64,000 bases of DNA from Chitinophaga sancti. GTDB taxonomy: Bacteria; Bacteroidota; Bacteroidia; Chitinophagales; Chitinophagaceae. The notes beneath the pieces are model-generated. The model saw only the letters and a list, made by a program, of their open reading frames with translations. It was not told the DNA's origin and made no database searches. Location of the stretch: contig NZ_CP139972.1 in the NCBI RefSeq assembly GCF_034424315.1, forward strand, positions 3,472,001 through 3,536,000, given 5' to 3'. This document shows, in pieces, positions 55,088-64,000 of this stretch. The position numbers were made by a program, and so were the translations under genes. The first letter of the stretch is position 1; each line of letters opens with the position of its first letter.

Positions 55088-55339
55088 ATGAAAACGATAT
55101 TCACTTGTGCAATCGCCGACTTATTTTGCCTGGCGCTTATATCCTAGGGCTTTGAAGGACACGGGGCGGTAGCTACTATTGCCCAAAATCACCTGACCAG
55201 CAAAGCTGCTTATGTAGTATCCGCTTATCTGCAGAGGCAACCAATGGATGCCGTAAGTACCTGGGCGGACGAAAACAGTGATCCTAAAACCGCCCCGTGG
55301 CATTTGATTAATTTGCTCCTTGGTCTTAACCATAAATAA
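55088..55339 (+). pseudogene. S1/P1 nuclease, N-terminal remnant
   Basis: In one frame from ATG 55088: MKTIFTCAIADLFCLALIS, stop (TAG, where the mature N-terminal tryptophan TGG is expected), then GFEGHGAVATIAQNHLTSKA, DAVSTWADENSDPKTAPWH and LINLLLGLNHK, stop. This is the signal peptide and first 60 or so residues of an S1/P1-type zinc nuclease (WG-x-GH and STWAD...WH motifs). It has one nonsense mutation and lacks most of the enzyme. Confidence 0.85.
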
Positions 55340-55352
55340 AAAATAGAATGTT

Positions 55353-55943
55353 ATGGATAATAATATTTTGAAGTATTTTAATGCTGCCTTATTGGATGTT
55401 GAGGCAATTTGTAGACGTGAAATCTCTAATTACTTGGAATCTTTAAATTATGCAAGTAAACGGGATTACGACATAGTCCATTTTGAGCCAACAATTCCCG
55501 ATACGGAAGATGATATCGAAGATGCAATCAATGCACATATAGATATTTATGCTGGTGAAAGCCTTGAAAATTTTGAGAATTTAAAACATGAATTAATTGA
55601 TTACTGTAAGAAAATAGACCTAACGATTGATCCTGACTTACCTCTTTATAAATTCAAGGAAGAAATGCGAATTGCTTTACATAAGCTTTCAAGATATGAA
55701 ATGTTAAAAATCGGATTATTTGGCCATCCGGTTTCGATTGAAGAAGCGGCGAAGCAAAAAGAGCAATTGATATCATTATTTCTAATGTCAATTGAACGAG
55801 GCGCACTCGAATCGTTGCTGCATACTATTGGTAAACCCGACCTGATACCTTTAGACACAAACCATCAACAAATATCAAATAAGTTTCCAAAACTGGTTGC
55901 GTTGATTAAGGAGAAATACTTACAGTATCACACATTAAATTAA
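55353..55943 (+). CDS. Hypothetical protein (196 aa)
   Basis: ATG 55353 (MDNNILKYFNAALLDVEAIC). A soluble acidic helical protein with a long amphipathic N-terminal helix and the segment EEAAKQKEQLISLFLMSIER. Codon use is regular and no stops occur. It lies 169 nt upstream of the Mrr-like endonuclease gene on the same strand. Possible partner or immunity-like factor of that nuclease; no family recognised. Confidence 0.55.
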   Translation: MDNNILKYFNAALLDVEAICRREISNYLESLNYASKRDYDIVHFEPTIPDTEDDIEDAINAHIDIYAGESLENFENLKHELIDYCKKIDLTIDPDLPLYKFKEEMRIALHKLSRYEMLKIGLFGHPVSIEEAAKQKEQLISLFLMSIERGALESLLHTIGKPDLIPLDTNHQQISNKFPKLVALIKEKYLQYHTLN

Positions 55944-56112
55944 GATTAAAAGTTTTTTTGCCTAAAGAAAATCCGTTAATTATTCGACCGTAAAGGAAAC
56001 ATCGTCAAAAAAATTCAGGTAGAAAAGAAGCTTCGAAGCCTACGCAGTTGATTATTTTATGAATTGAAACTGTTAGCTTGCCGAAATTTAATAATTTTAC
56101 ATATTTAGTAAT

Positions 56113-57186
56113 ATGATTTACAACGCTGAAGACGTTATTTTTGATCAGCTCAGTTCTACCGAGTTTGAGCGATTGTGCTATGAATTACTATTTAGGCTAG
56201 GGTATCGTCAACTGACATGGCGACAAGGTGGCGCAGATAACGGCCGCGACATTGAAGGTATTTGGACAGTAGAAACCCCATTGAGTGTTGAGGACTGCCG
56301 GTGGTTCTTTGAGTGTAAACATTATACAGCGGGCGTTCCCCCGGAACAACTTACCTCCAAGATAGCCTGGGCAGATGCCGAACAACCTGCATGCCTTGTA
56401 ATCCTTATTTCTTCTTATCTGACGAATAATGCACGTAACTGGCTCGATCAGATCAGAGTACAAAAACGCTACCGTATCCTAGTCATCGAAGGGCCTGAGC
56501 TAAAAAGGTTAATCATTCGTTTCCCGGCGCTTATCGAACAGCATTTTGCGACTAACCGCTACGAGAAATTATTGTTAGATGCCCGTAGGCACCATAATGA
56601 ATACAGGATCGCACTCAGTTATGATCTGTTATATGCTTTGTCCAAGCACCTGAGTCCATCTAAATTAACTATAAACGATCTGGGCTTTTTATTCATTGGA
56701 CTTTACGGTCAGTATAAACATTTTGAAGACAGGAATGACTATTATGGGAACTTCCATCCAAAAGTAATGACGCCTTTTTATGATAGACTTCGCGAATTGG
56801 CTACCAAAACAGCGATTGAAGTATTTGTTCAGTATCGGGGCAATTATGATTACCTCGACGGAAGTGGTTTTTGGGACGACATGGAAAGTTGGACACCTGG
56901 TATGGAGGGAGAAAGCGAAGCAGCTTATGAATATAGTAGGTTACATTTAAATTATCGAGGACCCTCCACCACATGGGCGATAGGTCATTATTTATTTTTT
57001 CGTATTCCAACGGGGGAGGCTTTTGAAATATTCTGTATTGAAGATTCGGAATTCTCCACCAGTGCCCGATATTATCCGAAAGTTAACACTTCAACGGTTG
57101 ATGAATTGTGTATAGAAGCGACAGATGAATTCCGCGCTCTATTAAAGAAATATGCACTAGTTTTTCGTCGTCCACCGAACGAATAA
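56113..57186 (+). CDS. Mrr-like restriction endonuclease domain protein
   Basis: 357 residues. The N-terminal Mrr-type PD-(D/E)xK fold is visible: STEFERLCYELLFRLGY (about 15-31), RQGGADNGRDIEGIW (about 37-51) with the catalytic aspartate, and CRWFFECKHY (about 62-71) with the ExK pair. The C-terminal half (about 150-357) is a separate domain with FHPKVMTPFYDRLRELATKT and many aromatic residues; I do not recognise it. It would cleave foreign, perhaps modified, DNA. No methyltransferase is nearby. Confidence 0.75.
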   Translation: MIYNAEDVIFDQLSSTEFERLCYELLFRLGYRQLTWRQGGADNGRDIEGIWTVETPLSVEDCRWFFECKHYTAGVPPEQLTSKIAWADAEQPACLVILISSYLTNNARNWLDQIRVQKRYRILVIEGPELKRLIIRFPALIEQHFATNRYEKLLLDARRHHNEYRIALSYDLLYALSKHLSPSKLTINDLGFLFIGLYGQYKHFEDRNDYYGNFHPKVMTPFYDRLRELATKTAIEVFVQYRGNYDYLDGSGFWDDMESWTPGMEGESEAAYEYSRLHLNYRGPSTTWAIGHYLFFRIPTGEAFEIFCIEDSEFSTSARYYPKVNTSTVDELCIEATDEFRALLKKYALVFRRPPNE

Positions 57187-57192
57187 AACAAT

Positions 57193-58110
57193 GAAGTTGT
57201 TTAGTCTTTATTGAATTGTCTTTATACAAACACGAAACCCAGGAATAGTTGATCTTTGTTTTGCGAACAAAAAGATACTACCCTGGAAATCATAAGCGAA
57301 GGTATAATAAGAAAATGGATATTGCCGCATTTAAGTATAAGGAAGCGAGGATATAAGTCAAAAGTGGATTTGGTGAAAGTAGTAAGCTTGATATTAGAAC
57401 GGTTAAAAACGGGCTGTCAGTGGCGAGAATTAAGTATTAAGGAATATTTCCCCAATGGTGAAATTACGTGGCAAGGCGTGTATTACTACTTTAATAAATG
57501 GAGCAGCGATGGATCGTGGAAACTTATCTGGATAAATCTTTTAAACGAAAATCGCCAAACCCTTGATTTGTCTTCGATTCAATTAGATGGTAGTCATACA
57601 ACATCCAAGCGAGGAGGCGATGCAGTAGGCTATCAGGGTCGAAAATTATGCAAAACGAGTAATAGTTTGTTTTTGAATGACAATCAAGGCCAGATACTTA
57701 GTGTAAGCGAGCCACAATCCGGCAATCATAATGATCTTTATAATATTGTTTCAACTTTTGAAGAAATGCTAACCACCCTCGAAGAGGCTACAATAAATAC
57801 GAAAGGATTGTTCTTAAATGCAGATGCAGGCTTTGATGGAGGAGAATTCAGGGAATACTGTATGGAAAAGGAATTGGAAGCTAATATCGCTACCAATTCC
57901 CGTAATAGCAAGCAAACCAAGTGAGTCATATCAATACTTTGATGATCAATTATATAAAAGACGCTACAAGATCGAACAAGCAAATGCCTGGACGGATAGC
58001 TTCAAAGCATTAATAATTAGATTTGAAACAAAAGCGGCTAACTGGATAGCATTACAATGGATCGCAATCTTAGTCCTCTTTTTAAAAAAATTAAAAGACT
58101 AAACAACTTC
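57193..58110 (+). mobile_element. IS5-family insertion sequence with dead transposase frame
   Basis: Perfect 17-bp terminal inverted repeats GAAGTTGTTTAGTCTTT (57193-57209) and AAAGACTAAACAACTTC (58094-58110), flanked by AAT on both sides (57190-57192, 58111-58113), an ANT target duplication as in some IS5 subgroups. It differs in sequence from the 13770 element. It ends right after the Mrr-like gene. Confidence 0.9.
57256..58102 (+). pseudogene. IS5-family transposase, frameshifted
   Basis: The first frame (57256-57924) carries LKTGCQWRELSIKEYFPNGE, the first aspartate in IQLDGSHTTSKRGGD and the second in NADAGFDGGEF, then runs out at KQTK. The remainder is in the next frame: SYQYFDDQLYKRRYKIEQAN with the catalytic glutamate, up to FLKKLKD. 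A single +1 shift near 57910 would rebuild a normal protein of about 280 residues. Either a mutation or, less likely, programmed frameshifting; no slippery A-run is obvious at the junction. Confidence 0.8.
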
Positions 58111-58383
58111 AATATTTTGTGACATTATTATCACTTTCGGCAAATAAATAGTACCATTATTATTCCGTGGTAGATATTTATTTCTCGTCTTCCCTGGCGC
58201 TCAACCTAAGAAAGATTTGCAAAGGGTTACAGAGCCATATCAATCCTTTTACAATTGATGAAGTTTTAGACATGAGAATCCGATACTACAAGATTTCAAT
58301 TCCCTGGAAGAGCTGTGCGCGTGGCATGTGCAACCTTATTGATACAGAAAAAGAAATGCTTCTCATATTAGCTTTTTGTAGGC

Positions 58384-58587
58384 CAATCTGACGGGATTAA
58401 CTTCTCTTGTCCGTTCTTTGGCCAACGGTATTTTGTAGCATTTACAAATCTTGCGTCATTCTTTAAGTTAACTTATGATGGTGAGACAGTTTCATTGCAC
58501 CCATCTATAGGTAATTGGCAATTTAATTGCAAGTCTCATTATTGGATCAATAAGGACGTAATAAGATTTGCACCTTCAGATGATTAA
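58384..58587 (+). pseudogene. DUF6527-like C-terminal remnant
   Basis: The frame reads [40 protein letters not shown] and [19 protein letters not shown] then stop. The PSIGNW and CxSHYWI pattern is that of DUF6527 proteins, which are found with ThiF/E1-like genes in defence settings. The N-terminal part is missing, and an upstream frame (58167-58391) does not match. It is a scar of a former module at the right edge of the defence island. Confidence 0.65.
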
Positions 58588-59205
58588 AAGATGTCTCCAT
58601 TAAGAAAATGGTTTAACCAATTTAAGCCAAAAGGTAAAAAATGAAATTGAAATGCTTTATAGTTAAAAGTGATTGATGGAAACGACATAGGTTTATTGAT
58701 TTCATGCTACAGTGTGGACTGGAAATAATATCGAAAAAATACTAGGTGGCAACTGGTTGAAATTGGTGATTAGTATCACAGCAGTAATACTTTGCATTGG
58801 TCAACCTCCACCCGGTATTGCACATAAGTGCAATTGGTGGCTTGGGTTTTTACTCTATGGAATTGAATATAGCCTTTACTACAGGGATTAAGTTTGCCGC
58901 CCTTATACATATTGGTTATCCTACAGTGGCAGAAGTGAGCAATTTTATAACTCAAAACTGACCGCAGGCCAAATATCCCCATGAAACAATTAGTCTGCCG
59001 AAGCAAAAGCAATTTTTTCACAATATTATTTTGGAATATATTTTATTTAACTACATTTGTCTCAAACCAATTAAGAGGCGTATATAAATAACATTGTTGA
59101 CCAATATTCACACACGACATTAATTAAAATCCATAACTATGTAAATATACATTCAATCCCGCAATTCAATATACCACATACTTTAAACCTCCTGCTAAGG
59201 CAAGT
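58588..59205. other. AT-rich intergenic before the second Rhs locus
   Basis: 618 nt without a supported gene. The 58776-59021 minus-strand frame has no coding features. The promoter for the second Rhs operon should lie near its right end. Confidence 0.4.
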
Positions 59206-61431
59206 TTGAAAACTTTTATCGTAATATCATTGTTCCTCCTCACCGGGAGCAGGTTTTCCTATGCCCAAATGCAACGTAGTACCAACTTACCCGGCGCACC
59301 CGGCAAGGGAACTATTGTCGCATTCCCACGCGGTATTCGGCAATCCTCCGGAAATGTCTCTTACCTGTTGGCAAGTGACACGAATCATAATTTGGCGCTG
59401 ATTCCTGTATTCGGTGACAAACGTTATGACACCACCGTATGGCATAAACCTCCGTCTGCACCATTCTTAAAGGTGCATGGCAATGTCATTTACGATTATT
59501 ATTATCAATCTGGGGTAGATACGCCTTACGAGCAAAAAGATATTTACAAGCATACATTACAAACTTACCTGGATGTAACGGTCACGGACCAATATCCGAT
59601 TCGGGTGGGCTTTTCCACTGCCCGTGGCAATTCTACTTTATTCAGAAATATCACGGGTATTAATATGCAATATACCAGTCGTGATTTCAGGAATTTGCTA
59701 TTGCAAAAACTGGATAAATGGGATGCTTCCCGCATGGATCAGATGCAACAACTCAGACTGGAAAAAACACAACTGGATACGAAAGTATTTGAACTGGATC
59801 AGCTTAAAAGCTGGTTGTCTTCTCCTGCTCAGTTACAACGATTAGTAGAAGCCAGGGAGCGCCAGTTATACAGCCCACAGCAGCTTTCCATTCCTAAAGA
59901 TTCAATACCTCTTGATCTGCTCTTAAAATATAAAGGTCGTCTAAAAGAGACACCGAAGGATAGTAGTTTCGAAGCGCAATACGCAGCCCGTAAACAAAAA
60001 CTGGATTCACTCCAGCAACAATATGATACGCTTTATGAGTTGTACAAAACACATCAGAGAAGTGTGGGCAACATGAAGAGCGATATCATGAACAGTCGTA
60101 ATAACAAAGAACTGGCGGCTAACCTGAAAGATATGAATCTGCCGGGTTCCATACTACCAAAGGGTTACAAGACATTGCTGGCCATCAGGAATGTAGGCAT
60201 TGGTCGTACTTTGGTAGACTATTCCGAGTTGACAGCAAAGAACATCAGTATAACAGGTGTACAGGTGGAATACAATCCTTCTTGGTATGCTGCTGTTGCT
60301 ACAGGTGTGGTGGATTACCGGTTTAGGAATTATATCGTAAACAGTGATGGGCCTAAACAATATCTTTCATTAGTACGTGGTGGGTATGGCATACGGGAAG
60401 GCAATCACGTGTATCTCACTTATTATTATGGCAAGAAACAATTGTATGATGTGAACAGTCACATCATGGGACTGGCTATAGAAGGGCGGTATCAGCTCAC
60501 AAAGAATATTTACTTCACTGGTGAAGTGGCGAAGTCTTCATTGCCTCATTATCAAACGCCTGATTCATCACATCAGTTAAGCGCCATGCTGCGGTTTTCA
60601 GATCGTCGCAATGAGGCATATTCTGTAACGGGCAATGCATTTATACCAGCCAGCAGTACAAAGTGGCAGGCTATGTATAAGGTGATGGGGGCAGGATTTC
60701 AATCCTTTAGTTTGTTTACCACAGGCAGCAAACAAGTGGCTTGGAGTGTGCGGGTAGATCAGCCTTTCTGGAGAAAGCAGTTGTGGGTGATCGCATCCTT
60801 AACAAGGAATAATTATAACAGCAGTTACCAGCAGTCAGAATACCATAGTAATACTGTATTTAAAAGTATTCAGGCTACCCTGCGTATCAAACGTTACCCT
60901 GTATTGACGGTCGGCTATTATCCAAGTTCACAGCTTACAAAGTTAAGCGATGGCTCCTACATAGAAAATACATTCTATACGCTGGTAGGCACCCTGTCTC
61001 ATTATTATAAGGTAAAAACGGCGACGATGAGCACCATGCTATCCTATACCCGTTTTTATAATAAACAGGCAGATAGTAGTTATCTCTATTTCAATACAAG
61101 AAACATACTGTTGAACCACGCACTTTTTGTGGGTCGTTTCGCCATACAGGGAACAGCATCTGCTGCCCTGAATGATGATTACAACCTATATGGGGGAGAT
61201 GGCAACATTCATTATAAAGTACGCTCATGGATGGATGTAGGAGCAGGACTCAAATACAGTTATCAAACGGTATATGAGCTCAGAGAAGTAGGCTATTCCG
61301 GCAATGTGCGGGTAGATATCCCATACCTTGGCCAGGTTGCGGTCTTGGTAGATAAAGGATTTATTCCAGGTGCAGAAAAACGATTAGTATCCAATAATAC
61401 AGGCAGAATCACTTATACGAAAATTTTTTAA
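59206..61431 (+). CDS. Outer-membrane barrel/coiled-coil protein of the second Rhs locus
   Basis: 741 residues, start TTG 59206 (reads KTFIVISLFLLTGSRFSYAQ), as no ATG gives the signal peptide. The N-terminal beta-rich part is followed by a coiled coil (about 165-305, for example LRLEKTQLDTKVFELDQLKS) and a long C-terminal barrel with strands such as VQVEYNPSWYAAVATGVVDY, MSTMLSYTRFYNKQADSSYL and the end GRITYTKIF. It has the same plan as the 22491 protein but is larger. The next gene starts directly after its stop. Confidence 0.65.
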   Translation: MKTFIVISLFLLTGSRFSYAQMQRSTNLPGAPGKGTIVAFPRGIRQSSGNVSYLLASDTNHNLALIPVFGDKRYDTTVWHKPPSAPFLKVHGNVIYDYYYQSGVDTPYEQKDIYKHTLQTYLDVTVTDQYPIRVGFSTARGNSTLFRNITGINMQYTSRDFRNLLLQKLDKWDASRMDQMQQLRLEKTQLDTKVFELDQLKSWLSSPAQLQRLVEARERQLYSPQQLSIPKDSIPLDLLLKYKGRLKETPKDSSFEAQYAARKQKLDSLQQQYDTLYELYKTHQRSVGNMKSDIMNSRNNKELAANLKDMNLPGSILPKGYKTLLAIRNVGIGRTLVDYSELTAKNISITGVQVEYNPSWYAAVATGVVDYRFRNYIVNSDGPKQYLSLVRGGYGIREGNHVYLTYYYGKKQLYDVNSHIMGLAIEGRYQLTKNIYFTGEVAKSSLPHYQTPDSSHQLSAMLRFSDRRNEAYSVTGNAFIPASSTKWQAMYKVMGAGFQSFSLFTTGSKQVAWSVRVDQPFWRKQLWVIASLTRNNYNSSYQQSEYHSNTVFKSIQATLRIKRYPVLTVGYYPSSQLTKLSDGSYIENTFYTLVGTLSHYYKVKTATMSTMLSYTRFYNKQADSSYLYFNTRNILLNHALFVGRFAIQGTASAALNDDYNLYGGDGNIHYKVRSWMDVGAGLKYSYQTVYELREVGYSGNVRVDIPYLGQVAVLVDKGFIPGAEKRLVSNNTGRITYTKIF

Positions 61432-62520
61432 ATGAGACACATCCCGCTGATAGCGCTCATGATGCTATCGCTAAAAACCATGGCCCAGGTAAGTATGACC
61501 GTGCAGTTACCCCCCACAGGTGTGATGCAGAAGGCCCAGTTATGGAACATCCTGCTGGTATCGGCTTCCAGCTCACAAACCGTGGTTCACCTGGAATTGC
61601 GTATTACAGATGCGCAAAATAATCAGCCTATTCTTACAGGTGTTTCACGCGCCATTACGCTCAACAAAGGCGCAAAGCAGATTCAGGCAGGAGATGTTAC
61701 CCCTGTAACTTACGAATATCTTTCATCTGCGGCTGACAGAAGTGCGAATGGATTACTGACTGCTGGTAGTTACATCGCCTGTTATTCTTTGATACAAAGT
61801 ACAGGTGACGCCAGCAATGTGGTGGCGGAAAACTGTCTGCCATTCAACGTGGAGCCGGTAGCACCACCATTGCTGAATACACCTGCTGATCTAAGTATAG
61901 TGGAAGGCAATCTGCCGCAATTCAGCTGGCTGCCGCCTGCGCCATTGTCTATTTTCAGTGACCTGAACTATGATGTCACGATCGTAGAGCTACGGCGTGG
62001 ACAATCTCCTGCGGAAGCTATTCAGCAGAACATACCTGTATATCGTTCTGCACATAATAAAACGCAGTTTCTAAACTACCCTGTATCTGCTGAAGCACTG
62101 GATACTTCGAAGAAATATGCATGGACGGTGATTGCAAACAATGGTAACCAGTTCGCGGCGCAGACGGACATCTGGACGTTTAAAATAAAAGGCGTGGTAC
62201 CTGAGGCAACTATTTCAACGCAGGGAGCCTATATACAATTAAAGAAAGGGCTGGATGTTGCACAGTTTAGCAGCAATGGCACCTTACAGATTGGGTATAA
62301 CAATGATGCAGGAGATACTACTGTGAAATATGAGATCGTGGCGTTGGATAATAAGAATGCGATCGTTAAATCCGGCACGCTTTCCCTTATCAGGGGACAG
62401 AACCTGTTGCAGGTAACATTAGACGCAGGTAGTATGACTTCTGGTCAGCGTTATTTATTCCACCTACTGAATGGAAGAAATGAATATTGGAATGCAAAGT
62501 TTGTCTACAATAAAAAATAG
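61432..62520 (+). CDS. Secreted protein with fibronectin-like domains, Rhs locus
   Basis: 362 residues; signal peptide about 1-18 (MRHIPLIALMMLSLKTMAQ). Beta-sandwich-like repeats follow (AQLWNILLVSASSSQTVVHL; the segment LPQFSWLPPAPLSIFSDLNY is a typical fibronectin type III-like turn; YAWTVIANNGNQFAAQTDIW). It starts immediately after the barrel gene stop (TAA-ATG) and ends 7 nt before the giant Rhs gene, so all three are one operon. It probably helps to anchor or export the Rhs protein. Confidence 0.65.
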   Translation: MRHIPLIALMMLSLKTMAQVSMTVQLPPTGVMQKAQLWNILLVSASSSQTVVHLELRITDAQNNQPILTGVSRAITLNKGAKQIQAGDVTPVTYEYLSSAADRSANGLLTAGSYIACYSLIQSTGDASNVVAENCLPFNVEPVAPPLLNTPADLSIVEGNLPQFSWLPPAPLSIFSDLNYDVTIVELRRGQSPAEAIQQNIPVYRSAHNKTQFLNYPVSAEALDTSKKYAWTVIANNGNQFAAQTDIWTFKIKGVVPEATISTQGAYIQLKKGLDVAQFSSNGTLQIGYNNDAGDTTVKYEIVALDNKNAIVKSGTLSLIRGQNLLQVTLDAGSMTSGQRYLFHLLNGRNEYWNAKFVYNKK

Positions 62521-62527
62521 ATCTTAA

Positions 62528-64000
62528 ATGATATTAAATCGTGTTGCAGGAAGCAAGCGCCTGATTGCTTCAATGATGCTTGCTATACTCTACATGGAGA
62601 TGGTGCTTCCTGCGTATGCTATTGGAGCGCCGGTAAAGAATGGTAAGTATTTACCTTTGCCTGCGCATCCCCCTATACCATTAACTGCAAGCAAACGAGC
62701 AGCTGTGATTAATCCGGTACCTGTAATTAACCCGGGAGGTGTACTCAACCCAGCATCGGCAATTGGTGCGAGAATTGCTCTTAATCCTGCTGCTGCGATT
62801 AATGCGGGAACTGCCATTAACCCTTCAGGTGCATTCAACCCTGCATCTGCGGCTGCAAGAGCGCCATTTATAGGAGGTCCTACCCAACCGGAAAGTCAGG
62901 CATTTCACTCTGTGAACAGTGATGATATGGTTGACCTTTTCAGTGGAGACTTTTCCTATACCATTCCTCTCATGGATGTGGGTGGATATCCTGTAGCCAT
63001 TGGTTATAACAGTGGTTCAGGTATGGATGAAGATGCCAGCTGGGTAGGTCTTGGATGGAACCTGAACCCGGGAGCTATCAACCGCAACCTGCGTGGTTTA
63101 CCAGATGATTTTAATGGAACAGACACTGTGCAGAAAGTAGTGGCGATCAAAGAAAACAAATCTATAGGTACAAGTATCGGTCTTTCAGAAGAGCTGATTG
63201 GTCTGCCTACAGAAAAACTTTTTGGATCAGGTGTGTCTGTTGGGGTAAGTGCTGGGATCACCTATAATAACTATAAGGGATATGGTTTTGAAGCAGGTAT
63301 TAGCCCCAGCATCAACGTTGGTTCTTCTGCCATGGGTTCCCTGACCGGGGGGCTTTCACTCACGAATAGCTCTATGGATGGCTTATCTGTAGGTGCATCA
63401 CTGGATTACCAGATGACGTTGAAGAAAGATGCTGATAATGGTCCGCTGATAGGCAGTGTCGGATTGGGAACGGGTTTCAACTCCCGCTCTGGGTTAAGTC
63501 AGCTGTCACTTTCTGTAGGTGCCAGACAATATCATACGGCCACTACGAACAATGGTAAATCAAACTCCTATTGGAGTAATAGTACCCATGGTGGTGGTAC
63601 ATTGATGTCTTTTGCATATCCTTCTTATCTGCCATCCATTACACTGCCTTATACCAATACAAACTTAACCTATAGTCTGAAGGTAGGTGGTGAGAAAAAG
63701 GTAGATGCCACCACGGTGTCTGTAAGTGGTTATTCCTCCACACAGGAGATCAAGCCAGAAGATCAGCATCTGGCTTTACCAGCATATGGTTACCTGAACT
63801 ACCAGGGTGCAGGTACTAATAACAGGGTGCTATTGGACTTCAACCGCGAAAAGGATATTGCTTATCGTGAAACACCGGCAGTTCCCAATATTGGTATCCC
63901 ATCCTATACCTATGATGTATGGTCTGTTTCAGGAGAAGGTATCGGTGGTAGCTTCCGTGCATATCGTGGTGAAGTAGGGCATGTGTTTGATCATTATAAC
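62528..64000 (+). CDS. Giant secreted Rhs protein, N-terminal part (cut by window end)
   Basis: Open from ATG 62528 to the window end, 491 codons seen. Signal-anchor (about 8-32, LIASMMLAILYMEMVLPAYA), then a low-complexity NP-repeat region (about 55-110: VINPVPVINPGGVLNPASAI and similar), then the Bacteroidetes Rhs N-terminal domain: DDMVDLFSGDFSYTIPLMDV, GYPVAIGYNSGSGMDEDASW, VGLGWNLNPGAINRNLRGLP. Such proteins usually exceed 2000 residues and end in a toxin tip, which lies outside the window. Confidence 0.85.
   Translation, partial: MILNRVAGSKRLIASMMLAILYMEMVLPAYAIGAPVKNGKYLPLPAHPPIPLTASKRAAVINPVPVINPGGVLNPASAIGARIALNPAAAINAGTAINPSGAFNPASAAARAPFIGGPTQPESQAFHSVNSDDMVDLFSGDFSYTIPLMDVGGYPVAIGYNSGSGMDEDASWVGLGWNLNPGAINRNLRGLPDDFNGTDTVQKVVAIKENKSIGTSIGLSEELIGLPTEKLFGSGVSVGVSAGITYNNYKGYGFEAGISPSINVGSSAMGSLTGGLSLTNSSMDGLSVGASLDYQMTLKKDADNGPLIGSVGLGTGFNSRSGLSQLSLSVGARQYHTATTNNGKSNSYWSNSTHGGGTLMSFAYPSYLPSITLPYTNTNLTYSLKVGGEKKVDATTVSVSGYSSTQEIKPEDQHLALPAYGYLNYQGAGTNNRVLLDFNREKDIAYRETPAVPNIGIPSYTYDVWSVSGEGIGGSFRAYRGEVGHVFDHYN

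Noticed and set aside
58167..58391. 74-residue frame just before the DUF6527 remnant
   Set aside because: It does not match the missing part of that family and starts inside AT-rich intergenic DNA.
1..64000. CRISPR arrays, rRNA and tRNA genes
   Set aside because: No regularly spaced direct repeats and no recognisable rRNA or complete tRNA cloverleaf were found by reading; a dedicated search was not possible.

Overview
The window looks like accessory DNA from a member of the Bacteroidota, most likely the Chitinophagaceae (Chitinophaga-like). The grounds are Bacteroidetes-type conjugation genes (a DUF4134/TraE-like pilin, a MobC-like protein, a MOB relaxase and a VirD4-type coupling protein), FecI/FecR remnants, very large secreted Rhs/YD proteins with their own outer-membrane barrel partners, and A-rich leaders instead of strong Shine-Dalgarno sites. 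No rRNA, tRNA, CRISPR array or integrase was recognised.

Region 1 (1-21.7 kb) is the core of a conjugative element (ICE or plasmid) that continues past the left edge. Transfer genes run leftward at 1-2.8 kb. Small element genes and a decayed FecI/FecR locus follow (3.4-6.8 kb), then lipoproteins and a barrel protein (7.0-8.7 kb) and two large unknown genes (8.7-10.6 kb). A rightward leading-region-like block starts with a long hairpin leader, then ssb, a ParB-like gene, a small membrane gene split by an IS5-type insertion, two Toprim-like genes that have lost their catalytic acids, an intact Toprim primase, a stem-loop-rich putative oriT, a mobC-like gene, the relaxase and the coupling protein.

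Region 2 (22.5-33.5 kb) is a polymorphic-toxin locus: an outer-membrane barrel/coiled-coil protein, a YD-repeat shell protein, a 1407-residue Rhs protein with a variable C-terminal toxin, a DUF2750 immunity gene, a DUF4265 immunity gene, an orphan HNH toxin tip without a start, and a DUF4262 immunity gene. Region 3 (33.6-38 kb) has an IS3 remnant, a terpene synthase and a convergent hybrid histidine kinase. Region 4 (38-46.8 kb) has a DUF932 gene behind a leader homologous to the ssb leader, then a complete imuA-imuB-dnaE2 mutasome operon.

Region 5 (46.8-58.6 kb) is a defence island with two uncharacterised genes (one frameshifted), an AbiJ-like abortive-infection gene, an OLD nuclease/UvrD helicase pair (Gabija-like), a 5' fragment of a group II intron lying just after a 20-bp hairpin, a dead S1/P1 nuclease, an Mrr-like endonuclease with an unknown neighbour, an IS5-type element with a frameshifted transposase, and a DUF6527 remnant. 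Region 6 (59.2-64 kb) opens a second Rhs locus: a barrel protein, a secreted fibronectin-like protein and the N-terminus of a giant Rhs protein cut by the window edge.

How the parts fit: regions 1 and 4 share homologous 170-175 nt leader hairpins in front of ssb and DUF932, so both may belong to one element whose early genes are switched on together on entry. Toxins, defence systems, the mutasome and the terpene synthase would then be cargo. This grouping is inference.
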